Notes: generated by a model from the letters alone, not told the origin. DNA of 64,000 bases from Paradesulfitobacterium ferrireducens (GCF_017310645.1 NZ_JAFLRH010000022.1:1-64000); one strand, 5' to 3'. Positions 35,410 to 45,402 are shown, counted from the first letter of the stretch. Numbers and translations are program-made.

Positions 35410-36654
35410 ATGTACGACTATCTATTCAAAAGGGCCAGACTTTTTCGACCGTCGCTGGAAACTATGGATCTAGGCATAACCGGAGATAAAATCACTGCTA
35501 TAAACAAAAAACTGGAGATTCATGCCACCCGTGAGATAGACCTTGAGGGAAGATTAGTTATTCCCGGGTTTGTTGATTTGCATACCCATCTGGAGAAAAC
35601 CATGACGTCTCATTTAATCAACAATCGGAGTGGTACATTAGGCGAAGCAATTGAGAATTTCAGCCATTTTTTTTCCCAAGCGGACCCTAAGGAAGTTTAT
35701 GCGCGGGCCAGACAGGCAGTCGAAATGGCGGTTGCCCAGGGAACCACTGCTATCCGCTCACATATTACTGTGGATACTCAGACCGGATTGGACATCATCC
35801 GGGCAATTCTGGCCGTGAAGCGTGATTTGGCAGATATCGTTAGCTTGCAAGTGGTTGCTTTCCCTACCCCCGATCCGGCTGGAATTAAACCGGAACAGGT
35901 GGAGCTGTTACGAAAGGCGGTGCTTGAAGGAGCGGATCTGGTTGGCGGTTGTCCTAGTCTTGACAGTGATTATCGTCAATTTACGGATCAGTTGTTTGAC
36001 TTGGCCAGGGAGCTAAACACAGATATTGATTTCCATGTGGATGAATCTGATGAACCCAATGTCGAGGCTTTAGAATATTTGGCAGAAAAGATCATAGCGG
36101 GAGGTTATCAGGGCCGGGTTACCGCCGGTCATTGTTGTTCCCTATCAGCGGTGACGGATGATGTGTCTAATAGAGTGATCGCTAAAGTAAAGGAAGCCGG
36201 GCTGTCTGTAGTGACTCTTCCCTCATGCAACTTGTTCTTAATGGGACGGGGAGATAATCAACCGGTCCGGCGCGGGGTGACCAGAGTCCGTGAATTATTG
36301 GATGCAGGGGTTAATGTTTCCTATGCTTCAGATAATATCCGCGATCCGTTCCGGCCTTTTGGTAATGCCGATCTTTTGGAAGAAGCGCTCCTAACAGCTC
36401 AGGTAACGCAAATGGGTACTCCTGCCCAACTGAATACCATCCTGGCCATGGGAACCTATAATCCCGCCCAAGCCATGAACCTCGAAGGATATGGATTAAA
36501 TGAAGGGTGCTTTGCCGATTTGGTTGTATTGGATGCATTTTCACCGGAGGAAGCTATTGTTAACCAGGCGGTAAAATCTATGGTTTTCCGTCGGGGAAAG
36601 CTGATTGTATCGAACAGGCGGGACACATCGGAACTTTGGAAAAGAAACAAATAG
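35410..36654 (+). CDS. cytosine-deaminase-like amidohydrolase
   Basis: Metal-dependent hydrolase of 414 aa, of the CodA/cytosine deaminase branch of the amidohydrolase superfamily, which removes amino groups from heterocycles. Metal and active-site elements are HTHLEKTMT (HxH), FHVDESDEPN (His-x-x-Glu), GHCCSL and SDNIRDPFRPFG (Asp). ATG 35410 follows AAAGGAGCAGC. It has its own promoter and is followed by an XRE-cupin regulator. It may feed the purine/pyrimidine catabolism genes beyond the IS element. The exact substrate is unknown: cytosine, isoguanine or an aminoimidazole are all possible. Confidence 0.75.
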   Translation: MYDYLFKRARLFRPSLETMDLGITGDKITAINKKLEIHATREIDLEGRLVIPGFVDLHTHLEKTMTSHLINNRSGTLGEAIENFSHFFSQADPKEVYARARQAVEMAVAQGTTAIRSHITVDTQTGLDIIRAILAVKRDLADIVSLQVVAFPTPDPAGIKPEQVELLRKAVLEGADLVGGCPSLDSDYRQFTDQLFDLARELNTDIDFHVDESDEPNVEALEYLAEKIIAGGYQGRVTAGHCCSLSAVTDDVSNRVIAKVKEAGLSVVTLPSCNLFLMGRGDNQPVRRGVTRVRELLDAGVNVSYASDNIRDPFRPFGNADLLEEALLTAQVTQMGTPAQLNTILAMGTYNPAQAMNLEGYGLNEGCFADLVVLDAFSPEEAIVNQAVKSMVFRRGKLIVSNRRDTSELWKRNK

Positions 36655-36660
36655 TCCGCC

Positions 36661-36690
36661 TTGACAAAATTTTGAGTTTTAGTTCATAAT
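36661..36690 (+). promoter_or_regulatory. sigma-A promoter of the XRE-cupin regulator
   Basis: TTGACA (36661-36666), an 18-bp spacer and CATAAT (36685-36690), about 95 bp before ATG 36788. The leader is long enough for operators. Confidence 0.6.
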
Positions 36691-36787
36691 TTAGTAGTAT
36701 ACATTGCTTTTTTATATACCATAAGTACTGGACAGTATGCCAAGTTTTACTTAATGAATGACATTAAATGCAATGGGGCGGAAATAG

Positions 36788-37318
36788 ATGATAGGGGAAA
36801 AAATTCGTAAGTTCCGGTTGGAAAAAAACCTCAGTTTAAAGGCCTTGGCAGATAAGACGGGGTTAACTTCCAGTTTTCTCAGCCAAGTGGAAAGAGATAT
36901 CGCCGATCCTTCAATTAATTCTCTGCGAAAAGTAGCCGATGCGCTTGAAGTGCCAATATTTTCTCTGCTGGTAAGCGAAGTTGAACCCAATCCTGTAGTT
37001 CGCAAAAATGAGCGAAAAAGTCTGCGCTTCGCAAAATCCCAGATGAGTTACGAATTATTAACTCCTGACCTGAACCGGAGCATGGAAGTACTCATCAGCC
37101 GGCTGGAACCGGGAGGAAGCAGTTCTACTATGACGCATATAGGAGAGGAATGCTCCCTGGTGCTTGAGGGAACTCTGGAGATAACTATCGCCAATGTCAC
37201 ATATCTTTTGGACGAGGGAGACAGTATTTATTTGCAAGGTGAAGTTCCTCATCGCATGGTTAATGTGGGAGATAAGGAACTGGTGCTATTATCTTGTATT
37301 ACACCACCTCGGTTTTGA
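36788..37318 (+). CDS. XRE-family regulator with C-terminal cupin sensor domain
   Basis: A 176-aa transcription factor. The N-terminal HTH (about 1-62) contains LSLKALADKTGLTSSFLSQV. The C-terminal cupin (about 108-172) has GEECSLVLEGTLEIT and EGDSIYLQGEVPHRM, likely to bind a small molecule or metal. Members such as PuuR regulate nitrogen-compound catabolism. ATG 36788 is used; GGGGCGGAAAT lies upstream. It stands between the deaminase-like gene and the purine-degradation run, and may control one or both. The IS element now separates it from that run. Confidence 0.8.
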   Translation: MIGEKIRKFRLEKNLSLKALADKTGLTSSFLSQVERDIADPSINSLRKVADALEVPIFSLLVSEVEPNPVVRKNERKSLRFAKSQMSYELLTPDLNRSMEVLISRLEPGGSSSTMTHIGEECSLVLEGTLEITIANVTYLLDEGDSIYLQGEVPHRMVNVGDKELVLLSCITPPRF

Positions 37319-37350
37319 TCAGACTATTGCACAAAAACGGTCTTCAAACT

Positions 37351-39217
37351 GATTAACCCTTGTTCCGCGAGTACAGATTCACTCACTTTATTTTTTGACA
37401 TGGTAATCTCTTACAGTCACCTATTGGATGCTATCTGCGGGTTTTAGGTAAATGGATGGATCAAACCCAGCCCACCGTACCATGTCCAAAGCCTGGCGAT
37501 TGGTGTTACTCGGGAAATAACGTTGCCCTTGCACTACAACCACTTCGATGGTCGCTAACACTTCCAGAATCGTCATCACCGACGGAGTATCCGTCTTCTT
37601 GTTTCCTGGTAACTGGACAAATTCATTTCGCTCTTTCAGGCTTTTCCGCACTCGATACTCAAGGTATGACGCCAGCATGAGCACCATAATAAACACATAC
37701 CCCAGCGCATGGATTCGTTTCTGGCTCTTTAGAAACACTGGACCTAGGTATACCGGACTTTTCAGAAACCGAAACTTCGTTTCGATCGAGATTTGCCGTT
37801 TGTATTCGGTTAAAAACAGCTGCCGGAGTGTATTTTTCTTGATCCCGGATGGAGTAGATCAGCACGAAGGTTGATTCCATTTGGCGCAGCCGTTCAAAGA
37901 GATCCGGAGCTAAGTCCCCTATTTCGCAGTGAATACGGTAACTGATGGTCTCAATCGGCTCCTCGCCCTTTTTCGGGCGCCCCTTATGGGCATAGGTTGT
38001 AACCGTCTCGCACGCCACGGTTCCTGAAAATGAGTAACCGTACTTCGCTACCTCCAGGGCAAACGCTTGCAGCGCATTCCGGGCATCCGGTTCACAGGCA
38101 AAAGCAGTGGCAGTTAAGGTTTTCGCCTTGCGTGCCCATTCTTCTTTCTGTTTGCTTATCCTCTTAGTCAAAGTTTTTTCCTTGCCGGCTTCGAGCATGC
38201 TGGAGTGAACGACGAGGAAGCGGTATTCCTGATCATCGATTTGTCTTTGAGCTGGAAATACCCGATAGCGAGCAGCGTGGTTCTCGTTACTTGCTAAGAT
38301 CGCAATATCTTGCCACTTATCTTGTTCCCAGGCTAGCTCCTTTAATTCCTTGGCCAGGCCAAAGGTTTCGGGAAATCTTGATATAAACTGGACATTTTGT
38401 TCGGCCAGACTCTTGAGGCCATTGGTTGAAATCAAGGCACAGTCAGCTGCGAAAATAACGTCTTTTAACCCTTGCCGGGTAAAGAGCTTCTGCATCTCTA
38501 CCGCGGCTTCCGGATTCCACTGGACATCCGTCATGTTACCGGCTAATAACTCTCCCATAATGACCAGACCATCTTCCTGAACTGCAGCCCCCAGCTTAAA
38601 TTGCTTCAGATCGGGGCGCAGATCCTTGCTAAACCCGTGATTAATCTTAAATTCAGCATGAGCCTTACCGGTGTAAGCCCCTTGAACCGACTTGGATGTC
38701 GTATCAAAGTGAACAATATTGATGCCAAGGGAATGGGCCTGGAGTAGGGATAGGGAAACCATACTGACCAATTGTTCCATGGATATCTCGGCCAGCTTAT
38801 CCAAGGCATGGCCGTAAGCATCGTCGTTCAGCTGCTCCACGCTGAGATCCACCTCAGCAAATAAATTGCGTAAGTCTTGCTGGGCCCAGAATTGCTCAAT
38901 CTTCCACAGGGGTTTGCGGCCACACAGAATACAGATTACTAAGGTTTCGATGAGCAGGCCGGGAGAAACTTTTGAATTCGCTTCTCTCCAGTGAACCATC
39001 TGATTGACGGTCTGAGCAATCTTGGCTATACGACAGAGTGCTGCAGCGATCGGAACACTTGCTGCCCGTATGGTGCGGATATCTGCGAATGAGTTTGTCA
39101 TCATGTTACCTCCACAAAAAAGTTAGAGATAACATTCGACACGAGATAGGAAAAATCCTTTAAATGGAATAAAATACCTGTTACCAGAAATTAACTTGCG
39201 GAATGTGGGGATTAACT
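37351..39217 (-). mobile_element. IS1634-type insertion sequence
   Basis: The element carries one transposase frame on the minus strand. Imperfect terminal inverted repeats can be seen: left near 37353-37373 (TTAACCC...TTCCGCGAGT) and right near 39190-39217, read in reverse (TTAATCCCC...TTCCGCAAGT). Exact ends and target duplication could not be fixed by eye. The size, about 1.87 kb, fits the family. Confidence 0.65.
37421..39104 (-). pseudogene. IS1634-family (IS4-like DDE) transposase, frameshifted
   Basis: A DDE transposase in two frames. The first frame runs from ATG 39104 (ribosome site GGAGGTAAC) and starts with the family's N-terminal region; HFDTTSKSVQG is the first catalytic Asp area, and VIFAADCALIST follows. 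Near 37843-37855 the frame is lost. The other frame continues with KKNTLRQLF and SPVYLGPVFLKSQKRIHALG, the usual C-terminal end with the catalytic Glu region, and ends at 37421. A +1 change is needed, which does not fit the usual -1 programmed slippage of IS elements. It is probably inactive, or the sequence has an error. Confidence 0.8.
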
Positions 39218-39265
39218 TAGGATGACAAACAGGTTGAAAATTGGTACAATCTAAGAAAGGCAATG

Positions 39266-39313
39266 CAGCCGTACAATGATCCGGATCTGAACGGATATTT
39301 GTACGGCTGTTTT
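39266..39313 (+). terminator. hairpin with T-tract
   Basis: CAGCCGTAC (39266-39274) pairs with GTACGGCTG (39301-39309), inner ATCCG with CGGAT, followed by TTTT. It may shield the downstream genes from IS read-through. Confidence 0.65.
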
Positions 39314-39443
39314 GCTAATAAGAGACTCACATAAATAATTGCATTTTTGTATTGTATTGCGCACGAATGGAGGTAGAAGAAAATGTCGAAAAATGACCGA
39401 AAAAAGATTCAACAAAAAGAAGGAATTGAGAAATTGAATCACG

Positions 39444-39482
39444 AATAATTAAACGTAACTTAAATAATTAAACATTACTTAA
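39444..39482. repeat. tandem direct repeat, possible operator
   Basis: AATAATTAAACGTAACTTAA at 39444-39463 recurs as AATAATTAAACATTACTTAA at 39463-39482, period 19 bp with two mismatches. It lies about 265 bp before the first gene of the run. Confidence 0.5.
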
Positions 39483-39746
39483 CACCTTTTATTTAATAAA
39501 CCTTTTCTTACGAAAGTTGAGAGTCCAATCACAAATGATTTCATCTCCAGTCATTTACCTTTCCTAGTAAGATTAACTTTACCGTTTTCAGAAAACTTTG
39601 TCCAGAGTATATGAATGATATGCAGATAGTAAGTAAACGGGCATTAATCCATATTTAAAACCGGATCAAAAGGAGGCGGAGTAAAATAGGGAAAATATGA
39701 AAGTAAATATAATAACAAGTGGTCATCTCAAGGAGGGAGGGATAAA

Positions 39747-41129
39747 GTGACCGGATTTTTACTTGACCATGCTACTATCGTGACTATGAACTCTCAGCGG
39801 GAAATTATTCCTGACGGTGCCATCCGCATTCTGGGTGATAGAATTATGGAAGTCGCTTCCAGTCACAGCGTGAAGGCAGCGAGCGGGTCGCCGGATGAAC
39901 ATCGCGTTGATTTAAATGGCAAAGTAATATTTCCAGGATTGATCAATACCCACAACCATATGTTTCAAACGTTGACCAAAGGTCTGGGTGATGACCGGGT
40001 TTTGGCCGATTGGCTCAGGGATATGACCTTTCCGGCTGCGTCATATCTGGATGAGGAAACGGTTTACTGGGCAGCGGTTTTGGCTTGTTTAGAGGGAATT
40101 CACAGTGGGACGACCACTGTTTTGGATTATATGTATCCCCATCCCAGAGCAGGGCTAAGTGAACCGGTTATCCGGGCTTTTCTTGACACCGGTGTAAGAG
40201 GTCTTTTCGGAAGGGGTATGATGGATACGGGGGAGCAATTTGGTTGTGACTCCCGGATTCAGCAAGATACTGATGAAGCCCTGGTGGATGCCGAAAGACT
40301 TTTGCAAAAATACGGTGCAACAGGAGGGAAGGTGAATATCTGGCTGGCGCCGGCGGCTTTGTGGTCTAACAGTGAAGGAATGTTAAATGGTTTGGCTGAG
40401 TTGCAGCGGAGATATGGTGCAAGGCTCTCTGTTCATATATCTGAGACTCCGTTCGATCGTCAGTCGGTAGAAATGCTGCACGGACGGAACGAATTGAAGG
40501 TTCTGTCTGATTTTGGACTGTTAAACAATAAATTGTTGATGGTGCACTCGGTCTGGTTGACCGATCAGGATATTGAACTGGCTGCTAGTGCCGGTGCGGC
40601 GATCTCTCATAACCCGGTAAGCAATATGTACCTTTCATCAGGGGTAGCACCCATACCCAAAGCAAGACAGCGGGGTATTCCGGTCGGCTTGGCCACAGAC
40701 GGACCGGCCAGCAATAATTCCCAGGACATGGTGGAGGTTTTGAAGTTTGCTGCCTTACTCCACAAGGTGCATCATCTCAACCCTGTTGCGCTTACAGCTG
40801 GACAAGTTTTAGAAATGGCAACCATTGAGGGGGCCCGGGCAGTGGGTCTTGAGCATGAAATTGGGTCATTGGAAGTGGGAAAGAAGGCAGATTTATTTGT
40901 ATTTAACCCGGAACTTTCTCTTAAAGCAGTCCCAATGCATAATCCCGTTTCGACGCTTGTTTATTCTTCATCTCCCCAAAACATAGAGATGGTCATGGTG
41001 GACGGGAAGATAGTCATGGAGAACGGTCAATCTGTTTTTATGTCGGAAACTACGGCTGTTTCAGCAACACGTCGGGTTGCGGAGGATTTGCGCCGGCGCG
41101 CCGGCATCACCATTAAACCGGCATGGTGA
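39747..41129 (+). CDS. amidohydrolase, 8-oxoguanine deaminase / hydroxyatrazine hydrolase-like (copy 1)
   Basis: Metal-dependent hydrolase of 460 aa in the ATZ/TRZ-guanine deaminase branch. NTHNHMFQTLTKGLGDD gives the HxH pair, LSVHISETPFD the His-x-x-Glu site, MVHSVWLTDQD the next His, and LATDGPASNNSQDM the Asp. All catalytic positions are present. GTG 39747 follows AAGGAGGGAGG. It opens the plus-strand run and precedes the nucleoside permeases by 28 bp. It is similar to the copy at 45383. Probable substrates are aminated purines or their ring-opened imidazole products. Confidence 0.8.
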   Translation: MTGFLLDHATIVTMNSQREIIPDGAIRILGDRIMEVASSHSVKAASGSPDEHRVDLNGKVIFPGLINTHNHMFQTLTKGLGDDRVLADWLRDMTFPAASYLDEETVYWAAVLACLEGIHSGTTTVLDYMYPHPRAGLSEPVIRAFLDTGVRGLFGRGMMDTGEQFGCDSRIQQDTDEALVDAERLLQKYGATGGKVNIWLAPAALWSNSEGMLNGLAELQRRYGARLSVHISETPFDRQSVEMLHGRNELKVLSDFGLLNNKLLMVHSVWLTDQDIELAASAGAAISHNPVSNMYLSSGVAPIPKARQRGIPVGLATDGPASNNSQDMVEVLKFAALLHKVHHLNPVALTAGQVLEMATIEGARAVGLEHEIGSLEVGKKADLFVFNPELSLKAVPMHNPVSTLVYSSSPQNIEMVMVDGKIVMENGQSVFMSETTAVSATRRVAEDLRRRAGITIKPAW

Positions 41130-41157
41130 TAAATGCAATCACGAAGGGGAGAACGTA

Positions 41158-42222
41158 ATGAAGTTCAAGAATATAGTGATTCCGGTTGTCGCAATTGCCG
41201 TTGCCTTGATCTTTGGGGCGATCATTATTGCCGTGATGGGACTGGATCCGCTGTTGGCGTATGAGAGTTTGGTGCAAGGAGCATTTGGCAGTGTTTATGG
41301 CGTAACCACCACATTAGCCAAAGCAACTCCGCTAATCTTTACCGGTTTGAGCTTTGCCCTTGCCAAGAAAACAGGATTGCTGAACATTGGCGCAGAAGGT
41401 CAACTTTATATGGGTGGTCTCTGTAGTGTTCTTGTCGCAGCCTATTTGCCACCTATGCCAATGATTCTCCACCTTTCTCTGGAAATTCTGGCCGGATTTA
41501 CCGGAGGTGGCCTGTGGGGGTTACTGGCTGGCTGGTTGAAGGTCCGTTTTGGCTCCAGTGAAATTATCACCACGGTGATGCTGAATTACACAGCGATGTT
41601 TTTTATTGCGTATATGGTCAACGGTCCGATTATTGAACCGCCTGGGAACTTGCCGCAAAGTAAACCGATTCCGCCGTCTGCAATCTTTCCTTCATTAATT
41701 CCTAATACTCAATTACATTTGGGGTTTGCTATCGCTATTCTCATGGCCGTTTTTTACTACATCTTTCTTTGGCATACCCGTAAAGGATATGAAGCCCGTG
41801 TAGTTGGTCTGAACCCGGAAGCCGCTACATATGCCGGGATGAATAAAAACCGGTTGGTGTTTTTAATTATGTTTTTGGCCGGAGGTTTGGGCGGACTGGC
41901 TGGGAGCAGCGAAATTCTCGGTATCCAACATCGCCTCTTTCAGGCCTTTTCCCCTGGTTATGGTTATGATGGCATTGCAGTTGCTTTGCTCGGTCTAAAT
42001 TCACCCATCGGAACGGTGCTGGCAGCAATCCTGTTCGGGGCCTTGCGTAGTGGCGGAGATATGATGCAAATGGTCGCTCATGTTCCGTTAGCCATTATCT
42101 ATGTCATCCAGGCGCTGGTCATCATGTTTGTTGCTGCTGAGTATCTTTTCCGGCGTTTTGGGGGCTTCAAACAGCGGGCGGCAAAATTGCTGAAGGGAGC
42201 TGGAAAACATGAGTCTGTCTAA
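41158..42222 (+). CDS. nucleoside-type ABC transporter permease (BmpA-family system, NupP-like)
   Basis: Membrane permease of about 354 aa with roughly nine hydrophobic segments, of the YufP/NupP type. ANKTGLLNIGAEGQ-like spelling (KKTGLLNIGAEGQLYMGG, near 75-92) and GYDGIAVALLGLNSPIGTV near the C-terminus are characteristic. ATG 41158 follows AAGGGGAGAAC; an earlier in-frame start at 41077 lies inside the upstream gene. It overlaps the second permease by 14 bp. With the ATPase at 49684 and the lipoproteins at 46782 and 47852 it makes a full importer for nucleosides or bases. Confidence 0.85.
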   Translation: MKFKNIVIPVVAIAVALIFGAIIIAVMGLDPLLAYESLVQGAFGSVYGVTTTLAKATPLIFTGLSFALAKKTGLLNIGAEGQLYMGGLCSVLVAAYLPPMPMILHLSLEILAGFTGGGLWGLLAGWLKVRFGSSEIITTVMLNYTAMFFIAYMVNGPIIEPPGNLPQSKPIPPSAIFPSLIPNTQLHLGFAIAILMAVFYYIFLWHTRKGYEARVVGLNPEAATYAGMNKNRLVFLIMFLAGGLGGLAGSSEILGIQHRLFQAFSPGYGYDGIAVALLGLNSPIGTVLAAILFGALRSGGDMMQMVAHVPLAIIYVIQALVIMFVAAEYLFRRFGGFKQRAAKLLKGAGKHESV

Positions 42223-43144
42223 TCTGGCCAGTACGCTGTCAAGTTTTATTAATACCGATATTCAGACTGCTATGCCGATTATGCTGGCCGCAACCGGAAT
42301 GGTTTTTAGCGAAAGAGCAGGCTTGGTTAACATCGGTATTGAAGGTGTCATGTTAATGGGGGCTTTTACCGGTGTAGCTGCTTCCTTTCTGCTTGGCAGT
42401 GCCTGGCTTTCCTTGCTTGTGGTAATCATCATTGGCGGGATTTTGGGATTGTTTTTTACATTTTTGGTGGAAACAGCACGGGCCGATCAGGTGGTTATCG
42501 GTATGGCGTTTAACCTTCTGGGACTGGGGTTGACGACCATGTTGAACCGGGCTCTCTTCGGGATGAATACGGCCCCACCTAAAATCGAGAGTTTTACTCC
42601 TCTTCACATACCGGTACTTTCCGATCTGCCTTTTATCGGTACGGCATTCTTTCAACATTCCAGCCTAACCTATATCGCCTTTGTTCTGATCCCGCTTGTC
42701 GGTTTTATCGTTTTCAAAACCAATGCGGGTTTGAATTTAAGAGCCGTGGGTGAACACCCCCGGGCTGCCGATACGGTTGGGATTAATGTGATCAAAGTAC
42801 GCTATATCGCCGGTATGGTGAGCTGTATGTTTGGTGCTGTCGGGGGTGCATATCTCTCTATGAGTCAGTTGAACTTTTTTACGGAGAACATGACAGCAGG
42901 CAGGGGATTTATTGCTCTTGCTGCGGTTATTTTCGGCAAGTGGTCTCCCTGGGGAGTACTCGGAGCTGCCCTGCTTTTTGGTGCCGGCAATGCTGTATCA
43001 TATCTTATTCAGGCATCCAACAGTCAAATACCGGGCCAACTCGTGCTGATGGTGCCTTATGTGCTGACGCTTGCCGCTCTGGCCGGATTTGTCGGGAGAG
43101 CGGTGGGTCCGGCGGCAAGCGGTAAACCCTATATTAAGGAGTAG
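42209..43144 (+). CDS. nucleoside-type ABC transporter permease (NupQ-like)
   Basis: Second permease, 311 aa, with about eight to nine hydrophobic segments. FSERAGLVNIGIEGVMLMGA near residue 33 and TAGRGFIALAAVIFGKWSPWG (split motif near 228-248) are typical of the YufQ/NupQ group. ATG 42209 lies inside the end of the first permease gene and is preceded by GGGAGCTGG. It forms a heterodimer with the upstream permease. Confidence 0.85.
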   Translation: MSLSNLASTLSSFINTDIQTAMPIMLAATGMVFSERAGLVNIGIEGVMLMGAFTGVAASFLLGSAWLSLLVVIIIGGILGLFFTFLVETARADQVVIGMAFNLLGLGLTTMLNRALFGMNTAPPKIESFTPLHIPVLSDLPFIGTAFFQHSSLTYIAFVLIPLVGFIVFKTNAGLNLRAVGEHPRAADTVGINVIKVRYIAGMVSCMFGAVGGAYLSMSQLNFFTENMTAGRGFIALAAVIFGKWSPWGVLGAALLFGAGNAVSYLIQASNSQIPGQLVLMVPYVLTLAALAGFVGRAVGPAASGKPYIKE

Positions 43145-43155
43145 TAGGTGACGAA

Positions 43156-45402
43156 ATGCTCAATTCAGTGACTCGGATTGATGCGCTGAAAAAACTTACT
43201 GGCCAAGCGCTATATGCAGCCGATCTGCGTTTGCCGCAAATGGTGACGGTCAAGGTATTAAGAGCAGGTATTCCTGCTGGGAAAATAGGCCGGCTTGACC
43301 TTAGTAAGGCTGTTGCAGTGGAGGGGGTACTGGAGATACTCACTGCAGCTGACATTCCGGGGATTCCTGCCCGTCCGCTGGAGCGTCCGGTTCTGTGTCA
43401 AGACCTGGTACGCTATATGGGTGACGGGATTGCCCTTGTGATAGCCGAAAATGAAAAAGCTGCCCAGGACGGATTAAGTCAAATCCGAGTGGAATGGGAA
43501 AAGGTGCCGGCGGTATTTGATGTGCAGGAAGCCTTGGCTGAAAATGCGCCACTGATCCACGGCGATTCCAATATCGCCTCCCGTTATGTTGTCAAGGAAG
43601 GAAGTCTGGAAGAAGCCTGGCAGGCCTCTGACTTGATTCTGGAAAGAACCTTCAGGACCTCAAGAGTCCAGGCAGCTCCTATTGAACCGGAAGCAGTAGT
43701 TGCCAATCTGGAAACTCCTGATCAAATTGTGGTCTATTGTCCGTGCAAGAGTCCGTTTAATGTACGTCGGGTTGTCGCCGAGACGCTGGGCTGGGACTTT
43801 AACCAGATACGGATCGTTCAGACTGTGGTTGGGGGATCGTTTGGAGCAAAAGATTCGGATATCGGTATTCTTGCCTCCAGGGTTGCTCTTGCTGCCTTGG
43901 TCACGAAACGCCCGGCCCGCTCCGTATGGGAACGGGAAGAATCCTCCCTGGAAGGAACCAAAAGGCATCCTTACCATTTTACTTACAAAATAGGACTCAC
44001 GCAAGATGGAATGATTAATGGCATGCAGATCAGGGGAGTTGCCGACGCCGGAGCTTATCTGTCCAAAACGAGTATGGTCCTATGGCGCTCAACTGTGGAA
44101 GCCACCGGACCTTATCGTGTACCCGCAGTGGATACGGAATTGATGGCAGTATATACCAATAATCCGGTATCTGATGCGGTTCGGGGTTTTGGGTCTCCAC
44201 AAGTTAATTTTGCCGTTGAACTTTTGCTCGATGAAGCGGCGGAAAAGCTGGGAATGGATCCTTTGCAACTCCGCCGGCTCAATGCTTTCCGGGAAGGGGA
44301 CAAAGCACCCTACGGCCAGGTTATGGTCGATGTAGGTATTCATCAGTGTTTAAATACCGTAGCCGAGGCTTCCCGCTGGAGTGCTCAAGCGGATCCTGCT
44401 CCGGACGGACATGTCCGGGGCCGGGGCATGGCCTGCTGTTTTCGCGGCTCCGCCTTGGGTGCCGGAGGAGAAGGCATTGATGCTGCGGCTGTAAATATTA
44501 TGATCAACAGGGATGGCAGTGTTTACTTAACTACCGGTATCAGTGAAGTCGGCCAAGGGAGTCATACTGTTTTTGCTCGCTTGGTTCAAGATGCGTTTGC
44601 TATCCCGCAGGCTTGGATCAAGGTTAACGCAGTGGATACAAGCAGCGCTTATGACAGCGGGCCGACCGTCGCCTCCCGGGGCACCTCGATTGGGGGCAAT
44701 GCCTGTCTTCATGCGATCAAACAATTAGAGGAAGTATTACAAGAGGCTGCCGGCCGTAAACTGGGGTTAACAAGGGAGAAAATTAAATTTCAGGCCGGTA
44801 GGGTGGAAGGACAGAATCAGAGTCTGTCCTGGAGAGAGTTGGTTGATTACTGTTATCAATCAGGGATTAACCTGAGTTCTTTTGGCTGGTATAAGGCACC
44901 TGATCTGAGTTGGGAACGGGAGACCGGGCACGGTATACCCTATTTTTCCTATACTTACGCTGCGGCTGTGGCAGAAGTGGATGTGGATTTAATCACTGGG
45001 GAAGTAAAACTCCTTGACTATTTTGCGGCCCATGATGTGGGAAATGCCTTGAATCCGGCCGAACTGCACGGGCAAATCGGGGGCGGAGTCAGTATGGGGG
45101 TAGGGTATGCTCTATGCGAAGAGGTGGACAAGCCTGAGCGAGGTATGAATTTTGACCGGTACATTATTCCTAGCGCCGTGGATATGGGGCGCTTACACCC
45201 CCTGTTGGTGGAAACCGGGGATCGCAGGGGTCCTTTGGGCGCAAAAGGAATCGGGGAACCGGCAACGGAAATTGTTGCTCCAGCCATTATCAATGCGATC
45301 AGTTCGGCTTTGGGAATACGTCTGTACGAGCTGCCCGCCGGGCTGGAGCAGGTAAAAGCGGCAATCGAGAGAAGGGGTGTCCATGGGAACTCTGATTTAT
45401 AA
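43156..45402 (+). CDS. xanthine dehydrogenase family molybdopterin subunit (copy 1)
   Basis: Large Mo-binding subunit of the xanthine oxidase family, 748 aa, which hydroxylates purines or other N-heterocycles. Motifs are GGSFGAKDSDIG, AVRGFGSPQVNFAVE, SEVGQGSHTVFAR and, near the C-terminus, GPLGAKGIGEPATE, whose Glu is the catalytic base. ATG 43156 is 12 bp after the permease gene. No FeS or FAD subunit lies beside it; those subunits are about 18 kb downstream, so it may share them. It overlaps the amidohydrolase gene that follows. Whether the substrate is xanthine, hypoxanthine or urate (run in reverse) cannot be told. Confidence 0.88.
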   Translation: MLNSVTRIDALKKLTGQALYAADLRLPQMVTVKVLRAGIPAGKIGRLDLSKAVAVEGVLEILTAADIPGIPARPLERPVLCQDLVRYMGDGIALVIAENEKAAQDGLSQIRVEWEKVPAVFDVQEALAENAPLIHGDSNIASRYVVKEGSLEEAWQASDLILERTFRTSRVQAAPIEPEAVVANLETPDQIVVYCPCKSPFNVRRVVAETLGWDFNQIRIVQTVVGGSFGAKDSDIGILASRVALAALVTKRPARSVWEREESSLEGTKRHPYHFTYKIGLTQDGMINGMQIRGVADAGAYLSKTSMVLWRSTVEATGPYRVPAVDTELMAVYTNNPVSDAVRGFGSPQVNFAVELLLDEAAEKLGMDPLQLRRLNAFREGDKAPYGQVMVDVGIHQCLNTVAEASRWSAQADPAPDGHVRGRGMACCFRGSALGAGGEGIDAAAVNIMINRDGSVYLTTGISEVGQGSHTVFARLVQDAFAIPQAWIKVNAVDTSSAYDSGPTVASRGTSIGGNACLHAIKQLEEVLQEAAGRKLGLTREKIKFQAGRVEGQNQSLSWRELVDYCYQSGINLSSFGWYKAPDLSWERETGHGIPYFSYTYAAAVAEVDVDLITGEVKLLDYFAAHDVGNALNPAELHGQIGGGVSMGVGYALCEEVDKPERGMNFDRYIIPSAVDMGRLHPLLVETGDRRGPLGAKGIGEPATEIVAPAIINAISSALGIRLYELPAGLEQVKAAIERRGVHGNSDL

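Larger units (their letters stand above)
39105..39746. other. 642-bp region upstream of the purine-degradation genes
   Basis: It holds the right end of the IS (to about 39217), a terminator-like hairpin at 39266-39313 and a 19-bp direct repeat at 39444-39482. A 21-codon frame (39383-39448) begins after GGAGGTAGAAGAAA; it is Lys-rich and I do not count it as a gene. No clear promoter was picked out, although transcription of the downstream run must start here. No riboswitch fold was recognised. Confidence 0.5.

Noticed and set aside
39383-39448. 21-codon frame with GGAGGTAGAAGAAA upstream
   Set aside because: Very short, Lys-rich and A-rich; its ribosome site could be chance in purine-rich DNA. 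Kept only as a remark.
39105-39746. Purine riboswitch upstream of the catabolic run
   Set aside because: The conserved three-way junction core could not be found by eye.
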